NCBI RefSeq assembly: GCF_002250565.1
Contig: NZ_NMVJ01000006.1
Coordinates: forward strand, 248,001-312,000
Reading direction: 5' to 3'
DNA length: 64,000 nt
Source: Parenemella sanctibonifatiensis
Lineage (GTDB): Bacteria > Actinomycetota > Actinomycetes > Propionibacteriales > Propionibacteriaceae
Shown here: one piece after another, positions 39,601-48,724 of the stretch
Numbering within the stretch: the stretch's first letter is position 1
Layout: each line of letters starts with the position of its first letter
Translations under genes and position numbers: made by a program
Notes under the pieces: model-generated
What the model was told of the DNA's origin: nothing
The model's database searches: none
The model's input: the letters and a program-made list of their open reading frames with translations, nothing else

Positions 39601-40216
39601 CTTCGAACGCGAGATGCTCGGCCTCTATGTCTCCGACCATCCACTGTTTGGGTTGGAGCACGTGCTCGAGTCGGCACGGGACGTCTCCATCGCGGCGTTG
39701 GTGGGGGAGGACGGTCCCCGTGACGGCTCGACCGTGACCATCGCCGGGATGATCACCCAGGTGCAGCGCAAGCAGACCAAGAACGGCGACTTCTGGGCCA
39801 TCATCACTGTCGAGGACCTGGATGCCTCGGTGGAGGTCATGCTCTTTCCGAAGGTCTACCAGTTGGCCTCCACGGCACTCGCCAACGACATCATCGTGCG
39901 CATCAAGGGCCGGGTCCGGGAGCGGGACGACTCCCGTGAACTGCAGGCCAACGAACTGACACTGCCCGACGTCAACGAGGGCCCGACCGGCCCCGTGGTG
40001 ATCTCGCTGCCGGCCAGTCGCTGTACGCCGCCGGTGGTCCAGGAGTTGCGGCAGGTGTTGACCAACCATCCCGGGGCCACCGAGGTGCGGTTGCGGCTGA
40101 TCAGCTCCAGCCAGACCACGCTGTGGCGGTTGGACCAGGGGTTGCGGGTGACCCCGTCGATGCCGCTGATGGCGGACCTGAAGGCACTGTTGGGACCCTC
40201 ATGCCTGAGCAGCTGA
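36692..40216 (+). CDS. dnaE: DNA polymerase III alpha subunit
   Basis: Replicative polymerase, 1174 aa, DnaE1 type. The N-terminal PHP domain keeps its metal ligands (HLHVHTDFSMLDG, AMTDHGFLFG), so proofreading activity within the chain is plausible. Catalytic aspartates D412 and D414 are in SMPDFDVDFDD, and the third is in the region KMDFLGLRNL. The HhH region, the OB fold (SVEVMLFPKVY near residue 1050) and a C-terminal tail follow. GTG 36692 has GAGG about 10 nt upstream. The following gene begins inside its last codons. Confidence 0.96.
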   Translation: MSDQFVHLHVHTDFSMLDGAARIKDLFAAAEQQQMPAIAMTDHGFLFGAYEFYRAAKATSVKPIIGLEAYLTPKTHRSERKRVRFGDGSGDDVSASGAYTHMTMWAESTAGMHNLFRLGSRASMEGFFYKPRADRELLNEYAGGLIATTGCPSGEVQTYLRLGQYENARASAAEFRDIFGAGNFYVELMDHGLSIENRVRQDLLRLAKDLNLPLVATNDLHYVHEHDAEAQDTLLCVSSGSNKDTPGRFKFDGSGYYLKSAEEMRHLFKDLPEACDNTLAIAERCQVEFTEGEGRYMPNFPVPAGEDETSWFVKEVERGLHERYPGGIPDYARKQADYEIDVIVGKGYPGYFLVVSDFIKWAKGNGIKVGPGRGSGAGSMCAYAMRITDLDPHVHGLIFERFLNPERQSMPDFDVDFDDRRRGEVIKYVTEKYGDDRVCQIVTYGTIKAKAAVKDSSRVLGKPYALGEQITKAMPPDVQGKGVSLSDLFHEKHERYHEGVEVRGMYAEQPEVAQVIDTARGIEGLRRNWGVHAAGVIMSSDPLLDIIPVMKRESDGAIITQFDYPTCENLGLVKMDFLGLRNLTILSDAIANVKLNRDIELDLDELSKDPTDTKTYDLLARGETLGVFQFDSTGYRQLLKLMKPDNFEDISALGALYRPGPMGADSHTKYALRKNGQQAVEYPHPELAEALEPILGDTYGLIIYQEQVMQIARQLAGYSLGAADQLRRAMGKKKKEVLEAEFVTFEAGMKASGYSSASISTLWEILIPFSSYAFNKAHSAAYGLVSYWTAYLKANYPAEYMAAALQSVKDEKDKMAVYLSECRRMRIKVLPPDVNESVGLFTPVGDEIRFGLGAIRNVGAAVVEGIVAAREESGPAADFNAFLDQVPLQVCNKRMIESLIKAGGFDSMGHTRHGLMEVFEEKVDAVIDLKRNAANGQDDLFGADFGEGPGGLEPTPVPDTPEWDKRTKLAFEREMLGLYVSDHPLFGLEHVLESARDVSIAALVGEDGPRDGSTVTIAGMITQVQRKQTKNGDFWAIITVEDLDASVEVMLFPKVYQLASTALANDIIVRIKGRVRERDDSRELQANELTLPDVNEGPTGPVVISLPASRCTPPVVQELRQVLTNHPGATEVRLRLISSSQTTLWRLDQGLRVTPSMPLMADLKALLGPSCLSS

Positions 40217-40926
40217 CCCGGGGGCGGCGGTCCCGACTGCAGTGGGGTGGGGTGTTTGCCTCCCTGGTCCTCTTCGTCGGTGCACTCGGCGGGCTGACGT
40301 GGCGACTGGTCTCGCCGTTGCCCAGCTACACCGTTTCCACCGACTATTCGGCCTGGACGACCGAACGTGGTCTGGCTGCGCAGTTCGGCGCCGATGCCTG
40401 GTTTGCCGCGATTGGTCTGCTGACCGGGATCGGCCTGGGGCTGGTGGCGTGGCGCTGGTTCCACCGGCTCGGCTGGCCGGTGGCACTGATCGGTTTCGCC
40501 AGCGCGACCGCGGCGGCCCTGATCTGCTGGGCCATGGGCACGTTGTTGGATCCGCCCGACTTCGCCACCCGGCTCGCGGAGGCCGCCCCGGGTGACCAGG
40601 TCCCGATCGACCTGGAGCTGTCGGCGTACTCGGCCCTGGCGGTGTGGCCCACCGGCGCGATGCTGGTGATCCTGCTCGCCTCGGCCCTGATGCCCGATCC
40701 GGAGGATCCGGGGTCCCGGCGCCTCAGCACGGGGGACACGGACGAGCAGGCCGACCAGGACGGCAGGGTGTTGCGGGCCAGCAACGCGACCTCACCCCGA
40801 TCGCCGACCCGCCCCGAGTCAGCTTCGCCGGCGAGCGCCCCGGAGTCGCCGCTGCCCAGCGGTCAAGAATCGCCAGCAGCCCCCCATGTGCCGCCGATAG
40901 ACTCGCGGCATGATCAGAACCCTTGA
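40201..40926 (+). CDS. hypothetical membrane protein between dnaE and hisD
   Basis: 241 aa. Four hydrophobic segments (about residues 17-37, 64-82, 90-112 and 145-165) are followed by an acidic/Ser/Pro-rich tail with no structure to speak of. The PSYTV segment and an extracytoplasmic loop lie between helices 1 and 2. Not recognised as a named family. ATG 40201 overlaps dnaE by 16 nt and the stop overlaps hisD by 17 nt, so it is co-translated with both. Confidence 0.65.
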   Translation: MPEQLTRGRRSRLQWGGVFASLVLFVGALGGLTWRLVSPLPSYTVSTDYSAWTTERGLAAQFGADAWFAAIGLLTGIGLGLVAWRWFHRLGWPVALIGFASATAAALICWAMGTLLDPPDFATRLAEAAPGDQVPIDLELSAYSALAVWPTGAMLVILLASALMPDPEDPGSRRLSTGDTDEQADQDGRVLRASNATSPRSPTRPESASPASAPESPLPSGQESPAAPHVPPIDSRHDQNP

Positions 40927-42250
40927 CCTGCGTGCGGAAGAACTGGCCGACTACGGCCAGGTCGTGCCCCGCGCCGATGTCGACGTCGATGCGGCGCTCG
41001 ATGTGGTGCGGCCGGTGTGCGAGCAGGTCGCCCATCATGGCGAGGCGGCGCTGCGAGAGTTCAGCGAGCGCTTCGACGGGGTCGTTCCGCCCAGCTTCCG
41101 GGTGCCGGCCGAGGTCATCGACGAAGCTCTCGACAGCCTTGAGCCCGAGCTCGCCTCGGCGCTGACCGAGGCGATCCGGCGACGCCGAGCGGTGGCTCGC
41201 GCCGAAGCCGACCTCTCCCCGGTCCAGGTTGGACTGGCCGACGGGGCACTGGTCGAGCACCGAATCGTGCCGGTGGAGCGAGTCGGTCTGTACGTGCCCG
41301 GCGGACTGGCTCCGCTGGCCTCCTCCGTGCTGATGAACGTGGTGCCGGCCCAGGCCGCCGGCGTCGAGGAGATTGCCGTGGCCTCCCCGCCGCAGAAGGA
41401 GTTCGGCGGCTGGCCGCACCCGACGGTGTTGGCCGTCTGCGGCCTGCTCGGGGTTGATGAGGTGTACGCCGTCGGCGGCGCCCAGGCGGTGGCGATGTAC
41501 GCGTACGGGGTGCCGGACGTCTGCCCCAAGGTCGATCTGGTCACCGGACCCGGCAACATCTACGTCGTGGCGGCCAAGCGGCTGCTGCGCGGCCGGATCG
41601 GCATCGATTCCGAGGCCGGCCCGACCGAGATCGGCATCCTCGCCGACGACAGCGCCAATCCGGCCTGGGTCGCGGCCGACCTGATCTCGCAGGCCGAGCA
41701 CGACCCGCTGGCCGGATCCGTGCTCGTCACCGATTCCGAGGAACTCGCCCGCGGTGTCGAGGCCGAGCTGGAACGGCAGGTGGCCGACGCCCCGCACCGG
41801 GAGCGGATCCTGACCGCCCTGGGCGGAAAACAGTCAGCCATCGTGCTGGTGCGTGACCTGCTCCAGGGTCTGGATGTCGTCGACGCGTACGCCGCCGAAC
41901 ACCTCGAGATCCACACCCGGGACGCCGACGTGGTCGCCCAAGAGGTACGCAATGCCGGTGCGATCTTCGTCGGTCCGCACTCGCCAGTGTCACTGGGCGA
42001 CTACGCCGCCGGCTCCACCCACGTGTTGCCCACGGGCGGTGCTGCCCGGCACTCATCGGGACTGGACGTCACCAGCTTCTGCCGACGGGTCCACGTCGTG
42101 CGCTACGACCGGGCAGCCCTGGCCGAACTGTTGGATGCCATCCAGACCATGGCTGCGGCGGAGAACCTGCCCGGCCACGGTGCCGCGGTCAGGATCCGGT
42201 TTGCCGGGGACGGCGCCGATGCGACTGACCAACCGGAGGGCCAGGCGTGA
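40910..42250 (+). CDS. hisD: histidinol dehydrogenase
   Basis: 446-aa zinc enzyme for the last two oxidations to histidine. It shows [51 protein letters not shown], the ligand region [20 protein letters not shown] and a normal C-terminus. First gene of a his cluster hisDCBH joined by 4-nt overlaps. It starts inside the upstream membrane-protein gene. Confidence 0.97.
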   Translation: MIRTLDLRAEELADYGQVVPRADVDVDAALDVVRPVCEQVAHHGEAALREFSERFDGVVPPSFRVPAEVIDEALDSLEPELASALTEAIRRRRAVARAEADLSPVQVGLADGALVEHRIVPVERVGLYVPGGLAPLASSVLMNVVPAQAAGVEEIAVASPPQKEFGGWPHPTVLAVCGLLGVDEVYAVGGAQAVAMYAYGVPDVCPKVDLVTGPGNIYVVAAKRLLRGRIGIDSEAGPTEIGILADDSANPAWVAADLISQAEHDPLAGSVLVTDSEELARGVEAELERQVADAPHRERILTALGGKQSAIVLVRDLLQGLDVVDAYAAEHLEIHTRDADVVAQEVRNAGAIFVGPHSPVSLGDYAAGSTHVLPTGGAARHSSGLDVTSFCRRVHVVRYDRAALAELLDAIQTMAAAENLPGHGAAVRIRFAGDGADATDQPEGQA

Positions 42251-43368
42251 GCGAGATCAGCCTGGCGGACCTGCCGTTGCGGCCAGAACTGGTGGGGGAG
42301 GAGCCCTACGGTGCGCCCCAGCTGGACGTCCCGGTGGCGCTCAACGTCAACGAGAACCCTTATCCGCCGAGCGCCGCCGTCGCCGAAGCGATGGGGCGGG
42401 CCGTGACCGAACTCGCCACCACCATCAACCGCTATCCCGACCGTGAGGCCCAGGCCCTGCGGGAGGACTTGGCGGCCTACCTCAACAACCGGCACGGCAC
42501 CGCGCTGACCGGTGCCCAGGTGTGGCCGGCGAACGGCTCCAACGAGGTGATGACGCAGCTGCTGCAGACCTTCGGTGGCCCCGGGCGTACCCTGCTGACC
42601 TTCACCCCGACCTACTCGATGTATCCCGAGTACGCGCGCAACACCCACACCACATTGGTGACCGCGCCGCGGGCCGACGACTTCACGTTGTCGGTCGAGG
42701 CTGCGGTGGCGGCGGTCGAGGAGCACCAGCCCGATGTGGTGCTCATCACCTCGCCCAACAACCCGACCGGGACGTCGACGCCGGCTGAGGTGGTGGCCGC
42801 GGTCTGTGCGGCGGCACCCGGCATCGTGGTCGTGGACGAGGCCTACCAGGAGTTCGCGGGGCAGCCGCGGGAGTCCTGCGTACGCCTGCTGTCCGAGCAA
42901 CCGAAGCTGGTCGTGACCCGGACCCTGTCGAAGGCGTTCGCGCTGGCCGGTGGCCGTCTCGGTTATCTCGCCGCGGCGGCGGCGGTCGTGGATGCCTGCC
43001 GGATCATCCGGCTGCCCTACCACCTGTCCGCGACCAGCCAGGCGGTGGCGCGAGTGGCGCTGATCCACGCCGAGGAGATGTTGGCGCGCGTCGACGACCT
43101 GCGACACGAGCGTGACGCGCTGGTGGCCTGGTTGTCCCAGCAGGGGCTGCAGGTGGCCGACAGCGACGCCAATTTCGTGCTCTTCGGTCGCTTCTCGGAC
43201 CGGCACCAGGTGTGGCAGGGACTGCTGGACCGCGGGGTGCTGATCCGCGAGACCGGACCGGCCGGCTGGTTGCGGGTCAGCGCTGGTACGCCCGAGGAGA
43301 TGGCCGCGTTCCGCGACGCCATGCTTGAGACCCAACCTGTTTGGCAACCCCTCCTGGAGGACTCATGA
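42247..43368 (+). CDS. hisC: histidinol-phosphate aminotransferase
   Basis: 373-aa fold-type I PLP enzyme. It shows [11 protein letters not shown], the PLP lysine K229 in [36 protein letters not shown] and the C-terminal [15 protein letters not shown]-like region (here VLIRETG). Coupled to hisD by GTGA and to hisB by ATGA. Confidence 0.96.
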   Translation: MSEISLADLPLRPELVGEEPYGAPQLDVPVALNVNENPYPPSAAVAEAMGRAVTELATTINRYPDREAQALREDLAAYLNNRHGTALTGAQVWPANGSNEVMTQLLQTFGGPGRTLLTFTPTYSMYPEYARNTHTTLVTAPRADDFTLSVEAAVAAVEEHQPDVVLITSPNNPTGTSTPAEVVAAVCAAAPGIVVVDEAYQEFAGQPRESCVRLLSEQPKLVVTRTLSKAFALAGGRLGYLAAAAAVVDACRIIRLPYHLSATSQAVARVALIHAEEMLARVDDLRHERDALVAWLSQQGLQVADSDANFVLFGRFSDRHQVWQGLLDRGVLIRETGPAGWLRVSAGTPEEMAAFRDAMLETQPVWQPLLEDS

Positions 43369-43979
43369 GCACCCACCGCACCGCCAGTCTGGAGCGCCGC
43401 ACTTCCGAGTCGGAGGTCCACGTCAGCCTCGACCTGGACGGCACCGGCGAGAGCACGATTGACACCGGGGTCGGTTTCTTCGACCACATGCTCACGGCGC
43501 TGTCGCGGCATTCGCTGATCGATCTCGACGTGCGCACCGAGGGTGATGTCCACATCGACGGCCACCACAGCGTCGAGGACACTGCCATCACGCTGGGTCA
43601 GGCCCTGCGGACCGCGCTGGGCGACAAGCGTGGCATCCGCCGCTTCGGTGACGCGTTGGTGCCGCTCGACGAGGCGCTGGCCCGCGCCGTGGTGGATGTG
43701 TCCGGCCGGCCCTACAGCGTGATCTCCGGTGAGCCCGAGGGATACGCCCACGTGCTGATCGGCGGCTCCGGGGTGCCCTACGCCGGGTCGATGACCACAC
43801 ACGTGATGGAGTCGATCGCCTTCCACGCCGGCATCTGCCTGCACCTTGAGCTGATCGCGGGCCGGGATCCGCACCACATCGCCGAGGCCCAGTACAAGGC
43901 CGTGGCCCGCGCCCTGCGGACCGCAGTGGAGCCCGACCCGCGGGTGGTGGGGATCCCCTCCACCAAGGGCGCCCTGTGA
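43365..43979 (+). CDS. hisB: imidazoleglycerol-phosphate dehydratase
   Basis: 204-aa monofunctional HisB. It carries the two manganese-binding His motifs: [16 protein letters not shown] with [11 protein letters not shown], and AGICLHLE with [17 protein letters not shown]. The ATG at 43365 overlaps the hisC stop and has CTGGAGG upstream; an earlier ATG would add 8 residues from hisC coding sequence. Confidence 0.96.
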   Translation: MSTHRTASLERRTSESEVHVSLDLDGTGESTIDTGVGFFDHMLTALSRHSLIDLDVRTEGDVHIDGHHSVEDTAITLGQALRTALGDKRGIRRFGDALVPLDEALARAVVDVSGRPYSVISGEPEGYAHVLIGGSGVPYAGSMTTHVMESIAFHAGICLHLELIAGRDPHHIAEAQYKAVARALRTAVEPDPRVVGIPSTKGAL

Positions 43980-44632
43980 CCGAGGCGAGTGGATCCGAAG
44001 TGCTGAACCGCAGGCCGCAGGTGGTGCTGTTCGACTACGGCTCGGGCAACGTCCACTCCGCCGCCAAGGCGCTGGCATTGGCCGGAGCCGAGGTCGTGCA
44101 GACCAGCGACGCCCGGGTGGCGGCCGAGGCACGGGCGGTCGTGGTGCCGGGCGTCGGCGCCTACGCGGCCTGCATGGAACAGCTGGAGGCAGTCGGGGGT
44201 GCGGAGATGATCCGGCTCCGGTACGCCCTCGGCGGCGCGACGCTGGGGATCTGTGTCGGCCACCAGGTGATGTTCGGGGCCGGACTGGAACACGGCCTTC
44301 GTGCACCCGGCGTCGGTGTCTGGGGCGGTGAGGTGGCGCAGTTGGAGTCGCCGCGACTGCCGCACATGGGTTGGAACACGCTGCTGAGCGAGCCGGATTC
44401 CTGGTGGGCCGAGGCGGTCGGGGACGCGCGGGTCTACTTCGTGCACTCCTATGCGGCGCTGACCGCCGAGGGTGTGCCGGCGGGCGCTGACGTCGCCTGG
44501 ACCGGGCATCAGGGCCACCGGTTCGTCTCGGCGGTCCGCGACGGCAGCTTCACCACGACCCAGTTCCACCCCGAGAAGTCGGGGCCGGTCGGGATCGAAG
44601 TGCTGCGGCGCTGGGTCGCCGAGACGGCCTGA
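43976..44632 (+). CDS. hisH: imidazole glycerol phosphate synthase glutaminase subunit HisH
   Basis: 218-aa class I glutaminase that supplies ammonia to HisF. The nucleophile is C93 in [11 protein letters not shown], and the His-Glu pair is H198 and E200 in TQFHPEKSG. The usual GICLGMQ reads GICVGHQ here, a mild variation. HisF is not in this window. The his run stops here and hisA/priA resumes 6 kb later after a glycan cluster. The stop faces a convergent gene 6 bp away. Confidence 0.95.
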   Translation: MTEASGSEVLNRRPQVVLFDYGSGNVHSAAKALALAGAEVVQTSDARVAAEARAVVVPGVGAYAACMEQLEAVGGAEMIRLRYALGGATLGICVGHQVMFGAGLEHGLRAPGVGVWGGEVAQLESPRLPHMGWNTLLSEPDSWWAEAVGDARVYFVHSYAALTAEGVPAGADVAWTGHQGHRFVSAVRDGSFTTTQFHPEKSGPVGIEVLRRWVAETA

Positions 44633-44638
44633 GCTGCT

Positions 44639-45946
44639 TCAGTCCTGGACCGCGCCGCGCAGCCGTTCCTCGACGCGGCGTTCCAGGGCGTACAGGTCTC
44701 GCGCGGTGCGCCGCAGCAGCGGCTTGGCTCGGGCGGCGAGGCTACGGCGGCCGCCGGGCAGCCCCAACTCGCCGAGCCGGCCGACCGGAAACCACGCCCG
44801 GTCCCGGTCGCCGAACTGCGCCAGATAGGCCGCGGCATGGTCGTGGAACTCGGGCCGCAGCCCCGGCTGCATCGTGTACGCCAACACTTCCAGCACCGCC
44901 TGCGGGTCGCGGTCGACACCGTGCTCGGCGCCCAACAGCAGGTCGGTGAGCACCACCGGCACCCGGTTGGAGTTGGCGTACGGCTTCAAGCCGGCAGCCA
45001 ACTGGGCGGCACCGACGCTGCGCGCCGGTAGCCCGAAACAGGCCCGGGCGGTGAACAGTCCGGTGGAGAAACAGCCGAACACCTCGGTGATCGGCCACGC
45101 CCCGTAGAGCCGTTCCGCCAGCACCTGTGCCGGCGCCACGTGGGCCGTGACGCCGAGCCGCTGTGCCCGATCCAGCACCGCATCGGTGAAGCCGGCGGGT
45201 GCGGCGGGATGCGGCTTGAGGATGACCACGTCGTGGCCCGCCGCCCGGGCGGATTCCACCATCGCCACGTGCAACTCGGTCTCGTCGGCGACCGAAAGGA
45301 TGCCGAGCTGGGACAAGAATTGGCCCAGCAACAGCGCGGCTGGTCGGTCGGTGGGCGCCGGGGGAGCGGCCGGTAGCAGATCCAGGGTGGGCAGCAGCTC
45401 GGCTGCCGGGATGATTTCGGCGGGCACGTCGAACTCCCGCAGCAACTGCGGGGTGACCTCGGGCACCAGGTCCAGATGCAGCAGCCGATCGATCCGCAGC
45501 CCCACCTCGCCGGGCAGTCGCACCCGGGTCGGACCGTAGCTCATCAGGCCCTCGCCGAGCACCGTGATGGAGGCCTGCGCCACGATCGCAGCCACCGAGC
45601 GCGCCGGCGGCACCTGGATCGATTCCAGCACCAGCTCCACCGGACCCGACAGGCCCAGCTCCCGGCTGAGGTGCCGCTCCCACAGCGGTAGGTCCTCCGG
45701 GCGTGGCTCCCAGTCCGAGGGGTGCAGCGGCCAGATCAGCTCGTTCCAGCTCAGCACCTCATCACCGGCGGTGAGCTCGGCGACACCGGGTGCCTGCGCC
45801 AGCGGGGCGGCAGCCTCCGGGGCTTCGGTGGTGTCGGCGAGCAGCCAGATCCGCCGCTCGGGATCTCCCAATTGCCCGGTCCGGATCGCCGTCGCGGCGA
45901 TGGCGACTTGGAAGGCCCGGCTGAGGCAGATGATCTGCGTGGTCAT
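44639..45946 (-). CDS. polysialyltransferase-family glycosyltransferase
   Basis: 435 aa. It has the three short motifs of bacterial sialyl/polysialyltransferases: an acidic-Gly motif (VLGEGLMSYG), an HP motif (ILKPHPAAP) and an S/T motif (FGCFSTGLFTARACFG). The N-terminus MTTQIICLSRAFQVAIA is typical of that family, and a basic C-terminal tail may contact the membrane. Donor and acceptor sugars cannot be read from sequence, but a NeuB homologue lies 3 kb away on the other strand. The ATG overlaps the upstream glycosyltransferase stop as ATGA; third gene of a reverse-strand operon. Confidence 0.75.
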   Translation of the reverse strand: MTTQIICLSRAFQVAIAATAIRTGQLGDPERRIWLLADTTEAPEAAAPLAQAPGVAELTAGDEVLSWNELIWPLHPSDWEPRPEDLPLWERHLSRELGLSGPVELVLESIQVPPARSVAAIVAQASITVLGEGLMSYGPTRVRLPGEVGLRIDRLLHLDLVPEVTPQLLREFDVPAEIIPAAELLPTLDLLPAAPPAPTDRPAALLLGQFLSQLGILSVADETELHVAMVESARAAGHDVVILKPHPAAPAGFTDAVLDRAQRLGVTAHVAPAQVLAERLYGAWPITEVFGCFSTGLFTARACFGLPARSVGAAQLAAGLKPYANSNRVPVVLTDLLLGAEHGVDRDPQAVLEVLAYTMQPGLRPEFHDHAAAYLAQFGDRDRAWFPVGRLGELGLPGGRRSLAARAKPLLRRTARDLYALERRVEERLRGAVQD

Positions 45947-46947
45947 GCGGCACTCCTGTGCTGGTCGCGGATCCGGCGTACGGTGGCGGCGCGTTCGGCG
46001 GTCATGGTGGCGAGGCCTTCCTCGAGACCGGCCAGGTCTGTCAGCCAGTCGCTGGCCGCGGCTTCAAACCGGGCTCGGAGTTCGGCGGTGAACCGGTGCC
46101 GCAGCGACCACTGCCGCAACAACAACTCCAGGCTACGGCGTCGGGCCTTGGGCCAGAACCGGTCGCCATCGGGATCAGTCCTCAACAGCTCCGCGATCGC
46201 TCGTTGCGCAGCGAAGAAGTCGAGTTGTCGTTCGTCGGCGACCCGCGACAGCGACTGCGGCAGGTCGCGGCGATAGAGATAGCCGACCTGCTGGGCCACC
46301 GCGTACCGCTCGGTCGCCAGCAGCAGCCGCCAGATCCAGGGCCGGTCTTCGGCGGTTCGTAACGCTGGATCAAACCGCAGCAGCCCGGCCTCGGCGAGCC
46401 TGCGGTGATAGATCCCGGCCCACGCATACGGGTGGTCGACGATCGTGGGCTGGTCGGCGGGCAGGATCGCATCGCGGGGGGAGCCGACCCGGCCGCCGCG
46501 GTGACGGCTCGGCACCCGCCGCAGTGTGCGGCGGCGGCCCTCGGCCACGACATGGTCGGTGCGCAGCAGATCCACCTCGAGCCGGCCGGCTTCGCTGACG
46601 AGCGCCGGCAAGTAGCCGGGCCGCAGCCAGTCATCGGCGTCCAGGTAGGTGACCCAGTCGGTGCGCAGGTCCTCGCTGGCCAGATTGCGCGCCGCGCCGG
46701 CACTGGCGTGTGGACCGGACAACTGTTGCAGCGACCAGTGTGGGTGCCGGTCCAGTGCCGGGGCCAGCGCCGCAGCCGGGTCGTCGGTGCTGCGGTCGTC
46801 GACGAACCGCACGTGGAGCCGGGCCGGATCATTGCGCTCCAGACAGCCCAGCAGACCGGGCAGGTGGACGCTGGAATTGTGCAACGGCACAATCACCGTG
46901 ACCTGCGGGTCGGGATGGGCCTGCGGGGTGGGATGGGCACGCGTCAT
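45943..46947 (-). CDS. family 2 glycosyltransferase
   Basis: 334 aa GT-A enzyme: VTVIVPLHNSSVHLPGLL at the N-terminus, a DDRSTDD acidic motif, ASAGAARNLA and the DXD-like motif YLDADDW. It shares TAEDRPWIWRL and YLYRRDLPQSLSR with the adjacent glycosyltransferase, so the two are paralogues from a local duplication, probably adding successive sugars to a surface glycan. The start overlaps the upstream stop by 4 nt. Confidence 0.88.
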   Translation of the reverse strand: MTRAHPTPQAHPDPQVTVIVPLHNSSVHLPGLLGCLERNDPARLHVRFVDDRSTDDPAAALAPALDRHPHWSLQQLSGPHASAGAARNLASEDLRTDWVTYLDADDWLRPGYLPALVSEAGRLEVDLLRTDHVVAEGRRRTLRRVPSRHRGGRVGSPRDAILPADQPTIVDHPYAWAGIYHRRLAEAGLLRFDPALRTAEDRPWIWRLLLATERYAVAQQVGYLYRRDLPQSLSRVADERQLDFFAAQRAIAELLRTDPDGDRFWPKARRRSLELLLRQWSLRHRFTAELRARFEAAASDWLTDLAGLEEGLATMTAERAATVRRIRDQHRSAA

Positions 46948-47930
46948 GGCTGTCCTCCCAACAGGCCACGGACCTGGTGGCGCCGGTGGTCTGCCAATCC
47001 GGCGTACGCCTGCCGCACCAGCCCCTGGTCCAGTTCACCGACCAGGTGGCGGGCGTCGTGACGCAGCCGGGTGGCCAGTCCCGGCGCCAGTCGACCGCGG
47101 TGCTGCCAGTGATGGCCGAGCTGGGAGAGCACCGTGCGGGTGGCCTTCAGCCCCCAGCGATCGGCCTGCCGGTCCGCGGCGGCGACCTGGACCAGCGTGC
47201 GCAACGCCGGGACAGTGTCGAGTTGCCGCTCGTCGCCCGTGCGCGACAGCGACCCGCTCAGGTCCCGGCGATAGAAATGACCCAGCTGGGGCGGCACCGA
47301 ATAGCTGTCGGCACCCAGGTAGAGCCGCCAGATCCACGGCCGGTCCTCGGCCGTTCGCAGTCCCTCGTCGAAGTGCAACAGCCCGGCTTCCAGGAGCCGG
47401 CGGTGATACAGGCCGGCCCAGGCCCAGGGCAGGTCGACACCGGTGGCGCGGGCCGCCGGCAGGATGTCCTCGCGCGGGCAGCCAACCCGGCCCCGGGCGG
47501 TGCCGGTCATCCGCACGATGCTGCGGTCCCGGCCCGACACCTGGACGTGGTCGGAGCGCAGCATGGCCACGTCCAGTCGCTGCGCGTAGTCGACCAGGCT
47601 CGTCCAATGGTCGCGTGCCACCCAGTCGTCTGCGTCGACGAAGGAGAGCCAGGTGCCGGTGGCGTGGTCCAGTCCGGCATTGCGGGCGCCGGCCAGACCG
47701 CGGTTGTGGGGCAGCGGCAGCACCTCGACGTCCAGCCCGGGCAGCTTGACCTCGGCCAGCAGCGCATCCGTGCCGTCACCGGAACCGTCGTCGACCAAGA
47801 TGATCTGGCTGCCGGCCGGGCAGGCCCGACCCAACGAACCGATCATGGTCCAGAACATGCCACGAGCGGGCTCCCCGGCGAGCCGGTGACAGGGCACGAT
47901 CACCGACAGCTGCGGACGGGTGGAGGTCAC
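46944..47930 (-). CDS. family 2 glycosyltransferase (paralogue)
   Basis: 328 aa GT-A enzyme with LSVIVPCHRLAGEP, ILVDDGSGDGTDALL, HNRGLAGARNAGLDHATG and SFVDADDWV. RTAEDRPWIWRL and HFYRRDLSGSLSRT match the downstream paralogue. First gene of the three-gene reverse-strand operon. The GTG at 47930 gives MTSTRPQL. The 96-bp gap to the divergent TIMP-like gene must hold both promoters. Confidence 0.88.
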   Translation of the reverse strand: MTSTRPQLSVIVPCHRLAGEPARGMFWTMIGSLGRACPAGSQIILVDDGSGDGTDALLAEVKLPGLDVEVLPLPHNRGLAGARNAGLDHATGTWLSFVDADDWVARDHWTSLVDYAQRLDVAMLRSDHVQVSGRDRSIVRMTGTARGRVGCPREDILPAARATGVDLPWAWAGLYHRRLLEAGLLHFDEGLRTAEDRPWIWRLYLGADSYSVPPQLGHFYRRDLSGSLSRTGDERQLDTVPALRTLVQVAAADRQADRWGLKATRTVLSQLGHHWQHRGRLAPGLATRLRHDARHLVGELDQGLVRQAYAGLADHRRHQVRGLLGGQP

Positions 47931-48026
47931 CGGATCACTGTAACGGGACCATCACGACCACAGCCGGGAGCACGCCGACGAACCAAGGGCTGGACATACT
48001 GGAGCAGGTCGACCCTGAGGAGAAGC

Positions 48027-48626
48027 ATGCTGACCCGTACCGCCCGGATGTTTCGTGTCGTCGCTCTGGCCGTGATGGTGGGGGTGCTGGCCGTCCCGGT
48101 GCTGCGGGCCAGCCCTGCGTACGCCTGCAGCTGCATGCCGATGACCCTGGACGAGAGCATCGAGAATGCTGACCTGATCGCCGAGGTGACGGTGCACCAG
48201 CAGATCGGCATGGATGACTACAAGGAGGTCTACGAGGTCGAGGTGCGGGAGATCTGGAAGGGCGAACAGACCGGCCGGATCCAGCTCGCGACCTCCTCCC
48301 AGACCACGGCCTGCGGGCTCGGCGCCATCCCGCGTGGCACCGAGATGCGGCTGTGGGCGTCCGGCGAGAACGGCCGCTATTCGGCGACTTGGTGCGCTCT
48401 GCCGCCCGGAAGCGGCGGACCGGGGAGTGTCACCGCCGCGCTGGAACACTGGTTCGGGCAGCCCACCCCGGCACCGGCGTACGAGCCGCCACTGAGCGTG
48501 CGCGCCCTGGGCTTCATTCTTTCGCCCGGGGGTGTGGTGACCGGTGTGGCCGTCGTGTCGGGTCTGGTGCTCGGCGCCACCTGGTTGCTGTGGCGTCGTG
48601 CCAACCGACCGCGCCCCACGGCCTGA
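48027..48626 (+). CDS. secreted, membrane-anchored TIMP/netrin-like protein
   Basis: 199 aa. The signal peptide ends at ASPAYA, so the mature chain starts C34-S-C36-M-P, the Cys-x-Cys start typical of tissue-inhibitor-of-metalloproteinase-like (OB-fold) domains also known from bacteria. VTVHQQIGMDDYKEVYEVEV and IWKGEQTG match the strands of that fold; further cysteines are in TTACGLG and TWCALPP. A C-terminal helix (about 160-188) ended by WRRANRPR anchors it in the membrane. Target unknown. GAGGAGA lies 4-5 nt before the ATG. It sits alone between the two arms of the glycan cluster. Confidence 0.7.
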   Translation: MLTRTARMFRVVALAVMVGVLAVPVLRASPAYACSCMPMTLDESIENADLIAEVTVHQQIGMDDYKEVYEVEVREIWKGEQTGRIQLATSSQTTACGLGAIPRGTEMRLWASGENGRYSATWCALPPGSGGPGSVTAALEHWFGQPTPAPAYEPPLSVRALGFILSPGGVVTGVAVVSGLVLGATWLLWRRANRPRPTA

Positions 48627-48671
48627 TCGGCGACACGGCACGTTGCCGGGCGGATCTGTGAATCCCGGTGC

Positions 48672-48677
48672 TAGCCT
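48672..48677 (+). promoter_or_regulatory. candidate -10 box for the neuB transcript
   Basis: TAGCCT lies in the 98-bp gap before neuB, about 47 nt upstream of the start. No clear -35 at normal distance. Confidence 0.3.
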
Positions 48678-48724
48678 CAACAACGCCGGTGGCTGCCGGC
48701 ATTCCGAGTGCTGAAGGAAGTGTC

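Noticed and set aside
46977-48026. In-frame upstream extension of the TIMP-like gene by 350 codons
   Set aside because: It runs antisense through a good glycosyltransferase gene, and the ATG at 48027 has a strong ribosome site and begins a signal peptide.
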